Shown in pieces: positions 1-9,599 of a stretch of 39,801 nt of DNA. This stretch comes from Candidatus Onthocola gallistercoris. GTDB taxonomy: Bacteria > Bacillota > Clostridia > Lachnospirales > Lachnospiraceae. A program made the translations under genes and the position numbers. Positions within the stretch are counted from its first letter, which is position 1; the number at the start of each line of letters is the position of its first letter. The notes beneath the pieces are model-generated. The model saw nothing but the letters and a program-made list of their open reading frames with translations, did no database searches and was not told where the DNA came from. The DNA is taken from the NCBI GenBank assembly GCA_018715345.1, contig DVLT01000051.1, positions 1 through 39,801 on the forward strand. Direction: 5' to 3'.

Positions 1-276
1 CAGTGGGTCAACGATATGGCCCACGCCCATGCCCATGCCTGTGAACTGAGTGTGGAATTTGAAACCAGAAAAGATGTATCCACGTTCCTGAAAGTCATGG
101 AGGAGAACGGCTACCATATGCTGAATATGGGGATATCCACAATGGACGAGGAGGATGATGAAAATGTCATCCGCATGGATATTTCTCTGGAGCTTGCTCC
201 GGGGACAGAAAGACAGGAACTGTACAGACTTCTGATGAAACAAAGAGGCATTGTATACGTGGATATGCACGTATAA
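1..276 (+). CDS. MgtC/SapB-like protein, C-terminal fragment (cut by window edge)
   Basis: The reading frame is open from base 1 and ends with TAA at 274-276, so only the last 91 codons are present. The start QWVNDMAH matches QWINDMAH of the complete gene just downstream, which identifies this as the C-terminal half of a paralogue. The visible part is soluble and acidic and corresponds to the ACT-like tail that follows the membrane domain in MgtC/SapB proteins. The internal ATG at 16 is not the real start because similarity to the paralogue begins upstream of it. The tail diverges strongly from the neighbour. The family is linked to magnesium homeostasis and membrane physiology; substrate and role here are unknown. 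Confidence 0.75.
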   Translation, partial: QWVNDMAHAHAHACELSVEFETRKDVSTFLKVMEENGYHMLNMGISTMDEEDDENVIRMDISLELAPGTERQELYRLLMKQRGIVYVDMHV

Positions 277-365
277 AAGTTTGTCGAAAGTTTTATCCGA
301 TGGAGCGTTTTGAATTTGGAGACGTCGATTTGACGTTTTGAACATCAGATTATAGGAGAGATAAT

Positions 366-1070
366 GTGGAAATAATTGGAATGATCAATGATTATCTACA
401 TACTTTCAGTGCGCCGGTCGTTCTGATCCGAATGTTGCTGGCACTGCTTCTGAGTGGTATCGTGGGTTATAGCCGGAGCGCGGAAGGGCGTGCGGCAGGT
501 TTTAAGACATATGCGATCGTCTGTGTCGGCGCGTCGCTTGTCATGCTGACAGGACAGTTTATCTATCTTTATATGGGCTACAATACAGGGGATGTTGCCC
601 GGCTTCCGGCACAGGTTATCAATGGTGTCGGCTTCTTGGGCGCCGGGACCATCATGGTTACTGGCAAGAGACGTGTTGTCCGGGGACTTTCCACTGCGGC
701 TGGTCTTTGGGTTTGTGCCTGTATCGGATTGGCTATGGGCAGCGGCTATTACAGCGGAGCCATAGCAACGACTGCCATCGTCTACATTGTATATAGACAC
801 ACTCAGTGGATCAATGATATGGCCCATGAAAGTTCCACCACATGTGAAGTGGTCGTGGAATTTATAGACAGAAAGTATGTGTCCTCATTTATGAGCGCGA
901 TTGATGAAAAGGGCTTCCGCCTGCAAAATATGAGTATGTCAAAAGAAAAAGATGAAGGTGGAAAGATTCGTCTGCTTGCTGTGTTGGAATTGCCGGCAAT
1001 GGTAGATAATCAGGATGTGTACAGCATGGCTATCCATCTGGAGGGCGTGGAAAGCGTAGAATTAAGATAG
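366..1070 (+). CDS. MgtC/SapB family membrane protein
   Basis: 234 aa. The first 145 residues hold several hydrophobic helices and the family's conserved glycine/arginine region (LRMLLALLLSGIVGYSRSAEGRAAGFKTY; GVGFLGAGTI at about 93-102; RGLSTAAGLW at about 108-117). The C-terminal 85 residues form a soluble ACT-like domain. The start is GTG at 366, five bases after an AGGAGAG ribosome site at 354-360; the ATG at 364 is out of frame and stops after three codons. It lies 89 bp after a paralogue in the same direction, so the two are a tandem duplication. Family members are inner-membrane proteins involved in Mg2+ limitation or membrane-potential responses; the exact function here cannot be read from sequence. 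Confidence 0.85.
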   Translation: MEIIGMINDYLHTFSAPVVLIRMLLALLLSGIVGYSRSAEGRAAGFKTYAIVCVGASLVMLTGQFIYLYMGYNTGDVARLPAQVINGVGFLGAGTIMVTGKRRVVRGLSTAAGLWVCACIGLAMGSGYYSGAIATTAIVYIVYRHTQWINDMAHESSTTCEVVVEFIDRKYVSSFMSAIDEKGFRLQNMSMSKEKDEGGKIRLLAVLELPAMVDNQDVYSMAIHLEGVESVELR

Positions 1071-1078
1071 AATGCCGG

Positions 1079-1144
1079 GGAGACGGGTCTTGCTGGTTTC
1101 TTTTACTGCCTGGAGGCGGCAAAGGGGCAGACCGGTCTCCTTTT
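1079..1144 (+). terminator. Intrinsic terminator after the MgtC-like gene
   Basis: A 12-bp stem with one mismatch pairs 1079-1090 (GGAGACGGGTCT) with 1129-1140 (AGACCGGTCTCC) and is followed directly by TTTT. The 38-nt loop contains a smaller GCC/GGC hairpin. It separates the mgtC-like genes from the valS promoter. Confidence 0.6.
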
Positions 1145-1171
1145 CCTGAAAGAATTGTATGATCCAAAGAC

Positions 1172-1200
1172 TTGACTTTTTTGGACTTGTCGCATACAAT
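1172..1200 (+). promoter_or_regulatory. Sigma-A promoter of the valS T-box leader
   Basis: TTGACT (1172-1177) and TACAAT (1195-1200) are separated by 17 bp, near the vegetative consensus. Transcription would start near 1207, at the 5' edge of the T-box leader. Confidence 0.75.
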
Positions 1201-1206
1201 AAAGAA

Positions 1207-1460
1207 CATAGGTAAATGTGGTGATAAAGAGGAGTAGGGATATAACTTCCAAGAGAGGGCTGTTCATCGGCTGTAAGACGGCCTGAAGCTCTGTATCCTG
1301 AAGGTAGCTTTTGAACAGGATGGGGGAACCGGCGCAGACCCAGTACCTTATCACGGTTTGTCCCGTTATAGACAGCTAAAGATATGAGTCGGATGGACAT
1401 AGACTCATAATTAAGGTGGTACCGCGAGCTTTCGCCCTTAACAGGGCGGAAGTTTTTTTT
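1207..1460 (+). promoter_or_regulatory. T-box riboswitch for tRNA-Val (GUA specifier)
   Basis: The T-box sequence AAGGTGGTACCGCG is at 1413-1426. Its TGGT can pair with a tRNA NCCA end carrying discriminator A. Upstream, GGATA (about 1237-1241) pairs with TATCC (1294-1298), and the downstream strand of the resulting internal loop reads TGAAGGTAG. This places the Val codon GTA (1304-1306) in the specifier position. A terminator follows: CGCCCT (1433-1438) pairs with AGGGCG (1443-1448), then eight T at 1453-1460. Uncharged tRNA-Val should stabilise the antiterminator and allow valS transcription. Stem I pairings were drawn by eye. Confidence 0.93.
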
Positions 1461-1534
1461 ATTATACGGGAGAAAACGTTTTCTCCATATCAAACGCGCT
1501 GCCCCACATATTGCATTGAATAAGGAGGATGACT

Positions 1535-4189
1535 ATGAATCTGGAAAAGACCTATGATCCGGCTGCGATAGAGAGTAAGCTTTACCAGAAATGGCTGGAT
1601 AAAAAATATTTCCACGCAGAAGTGGATAAGAGCAAAAAACCCTTTACCATTGTGATCCCGCCGCCCAATATCACTGGCCAGCTTCACATGGGACATGCCC
1701 TTGATAATACCATGCAGGATATCCTGATCCGTTTTAAGCGGATGCAAGGTTATAATACGCTGTGGCAGCCTGGGACAGACCATGCCAGCATTGCCACAGA
1801 AGTTAAGATCATAGAAAAGCTGAAAGAGGAAGGCCTGACCAAGGAAGATCTGGGACGAGAAGCTTTCCTTGAACGGGCGTGGGACTGGAAAAAGGAATAT
1901 GGCGGACGGATCATCAGTCAGTTGAAAAAACTGGGGTCTTCCTGTGACTGGGATCGGGAACGTTTTACCATGGATGAAGGCTGCAATAAAGCGGTTGAAG
2001 AAGTATTTGTCAATCTTTACAATAAAGGGTTGATCTATAAGGGTAATCGGATCATCAACTGGTGTCCGGTATGTAAGACCACCATCTCCGATGCGGAAGT
2101 TGTTTATGAAGAGCAGGCGGGCCATTTTTGGCACATCAATTATCCGGTGGTGGGATCGGATGAGATGGTGGAAATTGCCACGACCCGACCGGAAACCATG
2201 TTGGGGGATACGGCGGTGGCAGTCCATCCGGATGATGAACGTTATCAGCATCTGATCGGTAAAAAGGTCATCCTTCCCATTGTTGGAAAAGAGATACCGG
2301 TGGTGGCAGATGAGTATGTTGACATGGAATTTGGGACTGGAGTGGTAAAGATCACACCCGCACACGACCCAAATGACTTTGAAGTGGGTAAAAGGCACAA
2401 TCTGGAAGAGATCAATGTCCTGAACGATGACGGCACCATCAATGCAAACGGCGGAAAGTATGCCGGCATGGATCGTTATGCGGCAAGAAAAGCCATTGTT
2501 GAGGAATTGGATAGGGAAGGTCTGCTGGTACGGGTGGAAGATTACAGTCACAATGTGGGCATCCATGACCGTTGCCATACCACAGTTGAGCCCATGATCA
2601 AACAGCAGTGGTTTGTAAAGATGGAAGATCTGGCCAAACCGGCCATAGATGCGCTGAAAAACGGCGAATTGAAATTTGTCCCGGAAAGATTTGATAAAAC
2701 CTATCTCCACTGGCTGGAGAATATCCGTGACTGGTGTATTTCCAGACAACTCTGGTGGGGCCATCGGATACCGGCTTATTATTGCCAAGACTGTGGTGAG
2801 ATCATGGTTGCCCGTCATACGGAAGCGCCCCATAAATGCAGCAAGTGCGGTTCTACACATATCGTACAGGATGAAGATACGCTGGATACCTGGTTTTCTT
2901 CTGCCCTTTGGCCATTTTCCACATTGGGATGGCCGGACAAAACGGAAGAACTGGATTATTTCTATCCCACAGACGTACTGGTTACCGGTTATGATATTAT
3001 CTTTTTCTGGGTCATCCGGATGGTATTTTCAGGGATCGAGCATATGGGTAAAGTGCCGTTCCATACGGTGCTGATCCATGGCCTTGTCAGAGATCCACTG
3101 GGACAGAAGATGAGCAAGTCTTTGGGCAATGGCATCGACCCGCTGGAGGTTATCGATAAATATGGCGCAGATGCCTTGAGATTTACGCTGATCACAGGTA
3201 ATGCGCCAGGCAATGATATGCGTTTTTACTGGGAGCGGGTGGAGGCTAGCCGGAACTTTGCCAATAAAGTATGGAACGCATCCCGGTTTATTTTGATGAA
3301 CTTTGACCAGGCGGCACAAGAGGGCCTGTCCACAGAGGATGTAACTCTGGATATGCTGACTCAGGCGGATAAGTGGATCTTGTCCAAAGCCAACACATTG
3401 GCTAAAGATGTGACAGCCAATATGGAAAAATATGAGTTGGGTATAGCCGTGCAGAAATTGTATGATTTCATCTGGGAAGAGTTTTGCGATTGGTATATCG
3501 AGATGGTAAAACCCCGTCTGTATAACAAAGAGGATACCACCAAAAAGGCAGCTCTTTGGACATTAAAAACAGTACTGATCCAGATTTTAAAACTGCTCCA
3601 TCCGTATATGCCTTTCATCACTGAGGAGATCTTCTGTACGGTCCAGGATGCGGAAGAATCCATCATGATCTCTTCCTGGCCGGAATATAAGGCAGAATGG
3701 GATTTCGCTGATGATGAAGAAGCGGTTGAGCGGATCAAGGACGCGGTACGGGCGATCCGTAACGTACGGACAGAGATGAATGTGGCTCCCGGAAAGAAAG
3801 TCAAAGTGATCGTTGTTTCTCCGGAAGAGAAGATAAGAAAGATCTTTCAGGACGGTAAAGTATTCTTTGCCACTTTGGGTAAAGCCAGCGAAGTGCTCAT
3901 CCAGGCAGACGAGACGGGCATTGACAAGGATGCGGTTTCCGCTGTGATCCAGGGCGCATCGGTTTATATGCCCTTTGCCGAACTGGTGGATGTGGAAAAG
4001 GAAAGAGAGCGGCTGAACAAAGAAAAGGAAAGACTGGACAAGGAGATCGCCAGGGCCAACGGTATGCTGAACAATCCCAATTTTGTCAGCAAGGCGCCGG
4101 AAGCCAAGATCGCTTCAGAACGGGAAAAGCTGGCCAAGTATACCCAGATGCTGGCCCAGGTGAACGAACGGCTGGAGCGTCTGGCATGA
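1535..4189 (+). CDS. valS: Valyl-tRNA synthetase
   Basis: 884 aa, the usual ValRS length. It charges tRNA-Val with valine in the cytoplasm. Class I signatures are present: [14 protein letters not shown] (HIGH-type motif at about 51-55) and KMSKS at about 525-529. Between them are a CP1 editing domain ([18 protein letters not shown]) and a [15 protein letters not shown] block. The last ~65 residues form the Lys/Glu-rich coiled-coil arm typical of ValRS. An in-frame ATG at 1529 touches the AAGGAGG at 1522-1528, so ATG 1535, six bases away, is the better start. The T-box leader with a Val specifier supports the amino-acid identity. The gene overlaps folC by four bases (ATGA). Confidence 0.97.
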   Translation: MNLEKTYDPAAIESKLYQKWLDKKYFHAEVDKSKKPFTIVIPPPNITGQLHMGHALDNTMQDILIRFKRMQGYNTLWQPGTDHASIATEVKIIEKLKEEGLTKEDLGREAFLERAWDWKKEYGGRIISQLKKLGSSCDWDRERFTMDEGCNKAVEEVFVNLYNKGLIYKGNRIINWCPVCKTTISDAEVVYEEQAGHFWHINYPVVGSDEMVEIATTRPETMLGDTAVAVHPDDERYQHLIGKKVILPIVGKEIPVVADEYVDMEFGTGVVKITPAHDPNDFEVGKRHNLEEINVLNDDGTINANGGKYAGMDRYAARKAIVEELDREGLLVRVEDYSHNVGIHDRCHTTVEPMIKQQWFVKMEDLAKPAIDALKNGELKFVPERFDKTYLHWLENIRDWCISRQLWWGHRIPAYYCQDCGEIMVARHTEAPHKCSKCGSTHIVQDEDTLDTWFSSALWPFSTLGWPDKTEELDYFYPTDVLVTGYDIIFFWVIRMVFSGIEHMGKVPFHTVLIHGLVRDPLGQKMSKSLGNGIDPLEVIDKYGADALRFTLITGNAPGNDMRFYWERVEASRNFANKVWNASRFILMNFDQAAQEGLSTEDVTLDMLTQADKWILSKANTLAKDVTANMEKYELGIAVQKLYDFIWEEFCDWYIEMVKPRLYNKEDTTKKAALWTLKTVLIQILKLLHPYMPFITEEIFCTVQDAEESIMISSWPEYKAEWDFADDEEAVERIKDAVRAIRNVRTEMNVAPGKKVKVIVVSPEEKIRKIFQDGKVFFATLGKASEVLIQADETGIDKDAVSAVIQGASVYMPFAELVDVEKERERLNKEKERLDKEIARANGMLNNPNFVSKAPEAKIASEREKLAKYTQMLAQVNERLERLA

Positions 4190-5508
4190 CGACAGATATA
4201 AAAGAGGTAACGGATTACCTGTATAAGATACCCCGGTTTGCCAGAACCGGGGGTCTTTCTATGACTGCGGAAAGACTGAAACTTCTGGGCAATCCCCAAG
4301 ATACTTTTAAATATATACATGTGGCTGGCACCAACGGAAAAGGATCGGTCTGCGCTTTTATGGAACGATGTCTGCGGAAAGCTGGATTTAAGACAGGCTT
4401 GTTTACTTCTCCCCATCTGGTAAAGATCAATGAAAGGATACAGATCGACCGGGAAAACGTGGGAGATGAGACCTTCTGCCGCGCTTTTGAAAGGGTGAAG
4501 GCTCTGGTGGATGACCAGGCGGCACAAGGGATAGCCCACCCCACCTTTTTTGAATTTATTTATCTCATGGCTATGGTCATTTTCGCAGAAGCAGGAATCG
4601 AATATGGTGTGATCGAAACGGGACTTGGAGGAAGGATGGATCTGACCAATGTGATCCAAGCCCCCGAACTGACCATCATCACTTCCATTGGACGGGATCA
4701 CACGGCTATCCTGGGAGATACGATCGGACAGATTGCCGGAGAAAAGGCAGGCATCATAAAATCCGGTATTCCGGTCATCTATCTGGATGACAAACCGGAG
4801 GCAGCGCGGGTGATAAAAAGGCGGGCCGATGAAGTGGGAGCGCCGGCATTTCCTGTGGAAAAAGAATGGATCGAGGATGCACAGATCAGGGATGGACAGA
4901 TTCGTTTTGCTTTCCGGTGTCCATATGGGCAAAAGTATGATATAATCTTAAATACCAGCGGCATATATCAGATTGAAAACTGCAGCATCGCCCTTTCCGC
5001 CATGGAGATTTTAAGAGCCAGAGAGCCGGAACTTTATGCTCTGCCAGCCGAAGCTTTCCGACAGATGCTCACTCAGGCAGTGGAAGAGACCCGATGGGCC
5101 GGCCGGATGGAAAGGATCCGGGAGAACATTTATGTGGACGGCGCCCATAATGATGACGGGGTCCGAAAGCTGACGGAATCTTTAAGGGCGGCTTTTAAGG
5201 ACAGGCAGATCATTCTGGTATTTGCGGTGGCAGAGGACAAAGATTATCAGCAGATGGCCGCCCATTTGTGTACACTGCCCAATCTGCGCCGGATCATCGT
5301 CACGGAACTGGACAATGGAAGACGCAGGGATCATCGGGAAGTGATGGAAGATTTTTCGAGAAAGTGGCATGGAAATATATCCGGCACATATAATGTAAAT
5401 AAGGCCATTGAGACGGCAGTACACATGATGGAGCCGGAAGATGTGCTGATATGTACAGGTTCCCTTTATCTTGTAGGACATGTGAAGGAGATGCTGGGAG
5501 GAATTTAG
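4186..5508 (+). CDS. folC: Folylpolyglutamate synthase / dihydrofolate synthase
   Basis: 440 aa. It adds glutamates to folates, and possibly glutamate to dihydropteroate, in the cytoplasm. The Mur-ligase-like P-loop GTNGKGS lies at about 48-54, followed by the family block [27 protein letters not shown] and [25 protein letters not shown] are also typical. The C-terminal domain carries [10 protein letters not shown], the usual FolC HNPDG-like region. It starts inside the valS stop codon, so translation is probably coupled and the T-box should also affect it; valS-folC is a common Firmicutes pair. Whether it has both activities or only the polyglutamylation step cannot be decided by eye. Confidence 0.95.
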   Translation: MTTDIKEVTDYLYKIPRFARTGGLSMTAERLKLLGNPQDTFKYIHVAGTNGKGSVCAFMERCLRKAGFKTGLFTSPHLVKINERIQIDRENVGDETFCRAFERVKALVDDQAAQGIAHPTFFEFIYLMAMVIFAEAGIEYGVIETGLGGRMDLTNVIQAPELTIITSIGRDHTAILGDTIGQIAGEKAGIIKSGIPVIYLDDKPEAARVIKRRADEVGAPAFPVEKEWIEDAQIRDGQIRFAFRCPYGQKYDIILNTSGIYQIENCSIALSAMEILRAREPELYALPAEAFRQMLTQAVEETRWAGRMERIRENIYVDGAHNDDGVRKLTESLRAAFKDRQIILVFAVAEDKDYQQMAAHLCTLPNLRRIIVTELDNGRRRDHREVMEDFSRKWHGNISGTYNVNKAIETAVHMMEPEDVLICTGSLYLVGHVKEMLGGI

Positions 5509-5670
5509 ATGATCAACTTTGATGAAGAATTAAAAAAATACAAACCGAGTCTGGAGATCAATCAGGCGGAGGATGCTATCAATGGAAACGATCTGCGGGA
5601 TGTCATCGATATCGTGGAAGAGATGCTGCGGGAAGTCAAGACAGACCCAAACCGTATCCGGAAGGTTTAG
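5509..5670 (+). CDS. Small conserved-looking acidic protein (53 aa)
   Basis: Starts immediately after the folC stop with GGGAGG eight bases ahead, and ends 12 bp before the next gene, so it sits firmly in the operon. The product (MINFDEELKKYKPSLEIN... ending RIRKV) is highly charged and predicted helical, with no membrane segment or signal peptide. I do not recognise a family. Good ribosome site, tight spacing and uniform codon use argue that it is real. It may be a small partner of the TPR protein downstream, which is only a guess. Confidence 0.7.
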   Translation: MINFDEELKKYKPSLEINQAEDAINGNDLRDVIDIVEEMLREVKTDPNRIRKV

Positions 5671-5682
5671 GAGGGGCGTTCT

Positions 5683-7119
5683 ATGAATTGTCCAAGATGT
5701 CATACACCTCTTGAGAATACATATCGATGCCCAAACTGCCAATATGAAGACCCTATGATGAAACGGATCATATTTGCGGCAAATTACCATTATAACCAAG
5801 GACTGTATAAGGCGCGGATCCGGGATCTGAGCGGTGCGGCCGTCTCTTTGCGTATGAGTCTGAAGTACAATAAGCGCCAGACCGATGCCAGAAATCTTCT
5901 CGGATTGGTGTATTATCAGATGGGAGAGATCGTGGATGCCCTCAGCGAATGGGTCATAAGCGTCCATTTCAAAAGTCAGGGCAATGTGGCTCGGAACTAT
6001 ATCAAGAAGGTACAGAATAATCCGGGAAAGCTTCAGGTGATCAATACCACCATACAGAAATATAATCTGGCTTTGCGTTATCTGGAGGAGGGCAATCAGG
6101 ATCTGGCCGTCATCGAGCTGAAGAAGGTGGTGAACCTGAATCCCAATTATATCCGGGCTTATCAGCTTCTGGGACTTTTGTATATCCACCATAAGCAATA
6201 CGCTGCAGCGAGGAAGATCCTTTCCCGGGCGCTTAAACTGGACCGGAACAACATTACAACGGTGCGTTATATGAACGAACTGGCGGAGATCGCCGGACAG
6301 AAAAACCGGAAGAGGAGTCCTGTGGAGGGTCAGCGCTTTGTTCAGATCAAGGATCCAAATCCCATTGTGATCGAACGGAGCAAGAGTAATTATTCGGATT
6401 TTAATACAGGTACCCTTTCATTTGTCAACATCGTTATCGGGATCATCATCGGAGCTGCAGTGGTAGGACTGTTATTGGTGCCGTCCATGCGCCGTTCAAA
6501 CCGTTTAGAGTACAATGACGCGGTGACGGAATATAGCAGTCAGATATCCGACAGAAATGAACAGATTTCCACACTCCAGTCTCAGGTGGACACGCTGACA
6601 CAGGAGAACGACCGGCTGAAGAATAACAGCGGCGATACCACGGCCGCCCAGTCCCAGTCTGAAGCGGAGGCAGCGCTGATCCAGGCTGTAAAAGCCTATA
6701 TGGATAATGATTATTCCACAGCTGGGATGACTGTGGCGGACATCGATCCTTCCGCTTTGGCCAGCGAGGACAGCAGAGACGTCTATGAATATCTGGTCAG
6801 CCGGACCGGAGATACGGTGACAGATCAGTTGTTTGGCGAGGCTCAAACCTATTATGACAGCCGGGATTATATGAATGCGGCCACATATTATCGTCGATAT
6901 CTGGTTTTTGTCCCGGATTCGGATGAAGCCCTTTATTATCTGGGACGTACTTATCAGAACCTGACGGATTTTGATAATGCCAGGGCATGTTATGAGCAGA
7001 TCATCAATGATCACAGCGACAGTGAGTATGTAGATGAGGCGCAACGTTATTTGAGCCAGATCGAAAGCGCTTCCTCCGAAACCCAGACGGAGACGGAGAG
7101 CGCAGCGGCGGCTCAGTAA
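5683..7119 (+). CDS. Zinc-ribbon / TPR membrane protein
   Basis: 478 aa. The N-terminus is a zinc ribbon with Cys at 3, 6, 16 and 19 (CPRC...CPNC). Tetratricopeptide-type helices follow at about 25-200 (NLLGLVYYQMGEIVDALSEW; AYQLLGLLYIHHKQYAAARKIL). A hydrophobic segment at about 246-267 is the single membrane span. After it come a coiled coil (about 275-315) and a second TPR block (EALYYLGRTYQNLTDFDNARACYEQII), ending in a Gln/Thr/Ala-rich tail. The topology suggests a cytoplasmic zinc-ribbon/TPR part joined to an external TPR part. It looks like a scaffold rather than an enzyme; the role is unknown. It is the last gene of the valS operon, before a strong terminator. Confidence 0.85.
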   Translation: MNCPRCHTPLENTYRCPNCQYEDPMMKRIIFAANYHYNQGLYKARIRDLSGAAVSLRMSLKYNKRQTDARNLLGLVYYQMGEIVDALSEWVISVHFKSQGNVARNYIKKVQNNPGKLQVINTTIQKYNLALRYLEEGNQDLAVIELKKVVNLNPNYIRAYQLLGLLYIHHKQYAAARKILSRALKLDRNNITTVRYMNELAEIAGQKNRKRSPVEGQRFVQIKDPNPIVIERSKSNYSDFNTGTLSFVNIVIGIIIGAAVVGLLLVPSMRRSNRLEYNDAVTEYSSQISDRNEQISTLQSQVDTLTQENDRLKNNSGDTTAAQSQSEAEAALIQAVKAYMDNDYSTAGMTVADIDPSALASEDSRDVYEYLVSRTGDTVTDQLFGEAQTYYDSRDYMNAATYYRRYLVFVPDSDEALYYLGRTYQNLTDFDNARACYEQIINDHSDSEYVDEAQRYLSQIESASSETQTETESAAAAQ

Positions 7120-7147
7120 GACATATGAACAATGATCGTAAAACAAA

Positions 7148-7184
7148 AGATTAATCCACAAAGCATGTGGATTGATCTTTTTTT
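7148..7184 (+). terminator. Intrinsic terminator of the valS-folC operon
   Basis: A 13-bp stem (7148-7160 with 7166-7178, one G-U pair) with a 5-nt loop leads into a T run reaching 7184. It separates the housekeeping operon from spoIIA. Confidence 0.88.
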
Positions 7185-7260
7185 ATTGTATGGAAAAGAA
7201 TCTCTGTGGGGCGGCCTATGCCGTGACAGAGCAAAAGAATCTATTCGGGAGGTAACATTT

Positions 7261-7605
7261 ATGGGAGATTCCTATCAGATCCAGGGGACATGCCTGGTGG
7301 TGGATGTGCCGGAAGAACTGGATCATCACCAGGCGGAACAGATACGTCAGGAGACCGAACGGATACGCCGAAGCCGGCCGATCCGTCATCTGATCTTTAA
7401 CTTTTCAGACACATCTTTTATGGACAGCTCCGGCGTGGGGATGCTCATCAACCGATATAGGGAGTTGTCATCCCTGGGAGGAAGCGTGGCTGCTGCAGCT
7501 GTCCATCCGGGAGTCAAGAAGTTGTTCATGGTTTCTGGTCTGTATAAGATCATACCCTTTTACCCGGATGTAAAGACGGCGGTGTCCGAGCTTTGGGAGG
7601 AATGA
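7261..7605 (+). CDS. spoIIAA: Anti-sigma F factor antagonist SpoIIAA
   Basis: 114 aa, normal length for this STAS-domain protein. In the forespore, unphosphorylated SpoIIAA binds SpoIIAB and frees sigma F. The phosphorylation site motif MDSSGVGM is present (serines 56/57), inside the typical [18 protein letters not shown] strand-helix block. ATG 7261 is chosen because GGGAGG lies just upstream and the longer frame would begin inside the preceding terminator. It heads the spoIIAA-spoIIAB-sigF operon, and its stop overlaps the upstream candidate ATG of spoIIAB. In model spore formers the operon is driven by sigma H and Spo0A; I could not assign a convincing sigma-H promoter here. Confidence 0.96.
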   Translation: MGDSYQIQGTCLVVDVPEELDHHQAEQIRQETERIRRSRPIRHLIFNFSDTSFMDSSGVGMLINRYRELSSLGGSVAAAAVHPGVKKLFMVSGLYKIIPFYPDVKTAVSELWEE

Positions 7606-7607
7606 AG

Positions 7608-8033
7608 ATGAAAAAGAATGAAATGCGGCTGGTTTTTGACAGTTGTTCCGAAAATGAAAGTTTTGCCCGGATGGTCATTGCGGCCTTTATCACTCGGCTG
7701 GATCCCACGCTGGAAGAAATGGCGGATATAAAGACGGCGGTTTCGGAGGCGGTGACCAACTGTATTATCCACGGCTATGGGGGAAAGGCCGGCAAGATCC
7801 GCATGAACGGCTGCCTGAAAGACAGGGAACTGACCGTGGAGATCATCGATGAAGGCTGTGGTATAAAAGACGTGGAAAAGGCCATGGAACCTTTATATAC
7901 AAGCCGGCCGGATCTGGAGCGTTCCGGGATGGGGTTTGCGTTTATGGAAGCGTTCATGGATGAGCTAAAAGTCGCGAGCGCGCCGGGAAAAGGCACTCGG
8001 GTGTGGATGAAAAAACGGCTTCAGAAGGTCTGA
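7608..8033 (+). CDS. spoIIAB: Anti-sigma F factor / serine kinase SpoIIAB
   Basis: 141 aa GHKL-fold kinase that holds sigma F inactive and phosphorylates SpoIIAA using ATP. The N box ([12 protein letters not shown]), G1 box (DEGCGI) and G2 box ([10 protein letters not shown]) are all present, and the start [10 protein letters not shown] matches the family's MKNEM opening. ATG 7608 lies seven bases after GGGAGG (7595-7600); the ATG at 7602 and the TTG at 7593 are too close to or inside the ribosome site. It follows spoIIAA with almost no gap, fitting coupled translation that keeps the partners in proportion. Confidence 0.96.
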   Translation: MKKNEMRLVFDSCSENESFARMVIAAFITRLDPTLEEMADIKTAVSEAVTNCIIHGYGGKAGKIRMNGCLKDRELTVEIIDEGCGIKDVEKAMEPLYTSRPDLERSGMGFAFMEAFMDELKVASAPGKGTRVWMKKRLQKV

Positions 8034-8039
8034 TAGCCT

Positions 8040-8762
8040 ATGGAATTTCTTGAATTGATCAATGCTGCCAGAAACGGAGATAAAGATTCAAGAGATTTAC
8101 TGATCGAAAAAAACATGGGGCTTGTCTGGAGCATTGTCCGGCGTTTCAGCCATCGGGGCCATGATCCGGAAGATCTGTTCCAGATCGGTGTGATCGGCCT
8201 GATGAAGGCCATAGACCATTTTGATACAAATTTCGACGTGAAATTTTCCACTTATGCGGTTCCCATGATCAGCGGAGAAATCAAGCGGTTTCTGAGGGAT
8301 GACGGGATGATAAAGGTCAGCCGTTCCATAAAGGAGCATGCTTGGTGTATCCAGAAAGCCAGAGAAAAATTCGGCCATGATAACGGGAGAGAGGCATCTG
8401 TCAGCGAACTGTGCGCCTGCACCGGGCTGGATCCAGAGGATGTGATGACCGCTCTGGAAGCGGGAGCAGAAGTGGAATCACTGAACAAGACCATATTCCA
8501 GAGCGATGGTCAGCCTGTGTCTTTGATGGACAAGCTGGAAGAAAAAAAAGATACCCAGAGCGAGATCATGGATCATCTGCTGGTGCAGCAGCTGTTGTCC
8601 CAGTTGGGAGTGAAAGAAAGAGAACTGATCATTTTACGTTATTATTGCGACCAGACGCAGAGTCAGATCGCCGGTAAGCTGGGAGTTTCCCAGGTCCAGG
8701 TATCCAGGATGGAAAAGCGTATTTTAAAACAACTGAGGGAAAAAATACAGAAAAACGCATAA
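8040..8762 (+). CDS. sigF: RNA polymerase sigma-F factor (SpoIIAC)
   Basis: 240 aa, a sporulation-type sigma-70 protein with regions 2, 3 and 4 in order. Region 2 includes GHDPEDLFQIGVIGLMKAIDHFD and FSTYAVPMISGEIKRFLRDDG. Region 3 is around VSRSIKEHAWCIQKA. Region 4 has the helix-turn-helix QSQIAGKLGVSQVQVSRMEKRIL near the C-terminus. Together with SpoIIAA and SpoIIAB directly upstream this is the classical forespore-specific sigma F operon. It begins six bases after the spoIIAB stop. Its regulon typically includes spoIIR, spoIIQ and sigG; none of these is in this window. Confidence 0.97.
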   Translation: MEFLELINAARNGDKDSRDLLIEKNMGLVWSIVRRFSHRGHDPEDLFQIGVIGLMKAIDHFDTNFDVKFSTYAVPMISGEIKRFLRDDGMIKVSRSIKEHAWCIQKAREKFGHDNGREASVSELCACTGLDPEDVMTALEAGAEVESLNKTIFQSDGQPVSLMDKLEEKKDTQSEIMDHLLVQQLLSQLGVKERELIILRYYCDQTQSQIAGKLGVSQVQVSRMEKRILKQLREKIQKNA

Positions 8763-8785
8763 TCATGTCCGATACAGGAATAATA
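8757..8785 (+). promoter_or_regulatory. Candidate sigma-G/sigma-F-type promoter for the spoVA genes
   Basis: GCATA (8757-8761) matches the forespore -35 pattern, and AATAATA (8779-8785), 17 bp later, matches six of seven positions of the sigma-G -10 pattern CATWMTA. It overlaps the end of sigF and sits just ahead of the small ORF and spoVAA. This is a by-eye match to a degenerate consensus. Confidence 0.4.
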
Positions 8786-8805
8786 AGGTTAAAGGAGGAA
8801 GTCAA

Positions 8806-8973
8806 ATGTGTCGGACAAGACAAAGTCATATTTTATTCTGCCTGATCTTGTCAGCTGCCATCATAGCGGCCACGCTTTTCTGGTGCAGCTTGGGGAAGGC
8901 GCCTGAAACTGGAACGAAGAAATATGAAGGAGCCGTCTTTGTTCAGAGGCAGGATGATGTATGGAATATATAA
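8806..8973 (+). CDS. Small membrane protein between sigF and spoVAA (55 aa)
   Basis: ATG 8806 is preceded by a strong AAAGGAGGAA (8791-8800). The product starts MCRTRQSHIL, has one hydrophobic helix at about 9-28 (ILFCLILSAAIIAATLFW), then a short charged tail. It is probably a single-span protein with its tail outside the forespore membrane. Its last 13 bases overlap spoVAA, so it is likely co-translated with the spoVA operon. I do not recognise a family. It could be a sporulation-specific small protein, or partly a translational leader for spoVAA. Confidence 0.6.
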   Translation: MCRTRQSHILFCLILSAAIIAATLFWCSLGKAPETGTKKYEGAVFVQRQDDVWNI

Positions 8974-9599
8974 TTTATCTGAAACTGAATCGGAATATAC
9001 GCACAAAGACCACGGGGGTACGGATCAAGGACATGGGCACGGTCTACTGCGCTCAACCGGGTATTAAGAACAAAGTTGAAAATCTGAAGATTTTGGATAT
9101 ACCAGAGGATCAGAAAGACAAAACGGTGGTGTCCGTGTTGTATGTGATCGAAAAAATAAACAAGGCTCTAGCAGGAGAGAAAAACATGTGCCGGGTGGAG
9201 TCGGTGGGCGAACAAGACTGTGTCATCAGTCGGATGCCGGAAAAAGGCCATGGAACGCTCCGGGAGCGGATCGAAATGGCCTTGGTGAGCCTGACGGTCT
9301 TTTTTGGAGCCTCCTTTGCCATCATGACTTACAATGAGGATGTGGACGTGCGGGGGGTTTTTGGAAAAATGTACGAAATCTTTTCCGGAACGGCACCGGA
9401 AGCCGGCGGCATTCTTGAACTGACGTATTCCATCGGTATCGGCATTGGCCTGCTCATATTTTTTAATCATTTTGAATTTGGAAAAAAACAGAGGGATCCC
9501 ACGCCCATGGAAGTTCAGATGTGCCAGTACGAGGAGGATGTGATCCACACCGTGGTGGAATCTTCCGAAAGACGGGGAGAAGAAAAAGATGTGGATTGA
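8961..9599 (+). CDS. spoVAA: Stage V sporulation protein AA
   Basis: 212 aa. The start MEYIIYLKLNRNIRTK and the following VRIKDMGTVYC region match the SpoVAA pattern of a soluble N-terminal domain. Two hydrophobic segments follow at about 110-130 and 150-168 (LTYSIGIGIGLLIFF). SpoVA proteins form the inner-membrane channel that loads dipicolinic acid into the developing spore and releases it at germination. It overlaps spoVAB by 11 bases. No ideal ribosome site lies before ATG 8961, which agrees with coupling to the overlapping small ORF. Confidence 0.88.
   Translation: MEYIIYLKLNRNIRTKTTGVRIKDMGTVYCAQPGIKNKVENLKILDIPEDQKDKTVVSVLYVIEKINKALAGEKNMCRVESVGEQDCVISRMPEKGHGTLRERIEMALVSLTVFFGASFAIMTYNEDVDVRGVFGKMYEIFSGTAPEAGGILELTYSIGIGIGLLIFFNHFEFGKKQRDPTPMEVQMCQYEEDVIHTVVESSERRGEEKDVD

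Noticed and set aside
1490-2860. 456-aa minus-strand open frame opposite valS
   Set aside because: It lies wholly within the strongly supported valS gene, has no ribosome site and shows no recognisable domain; a shadow of codon bias.
7190-7245. Possible sigma-H promoter before spoIIAA (AAAAGAATCT occurs twice, 39 bp apart)
   Set aside because: The GAAT cores suit a sigma-H -10, but no AGGA-type -35 lies at the required distance from either copy.
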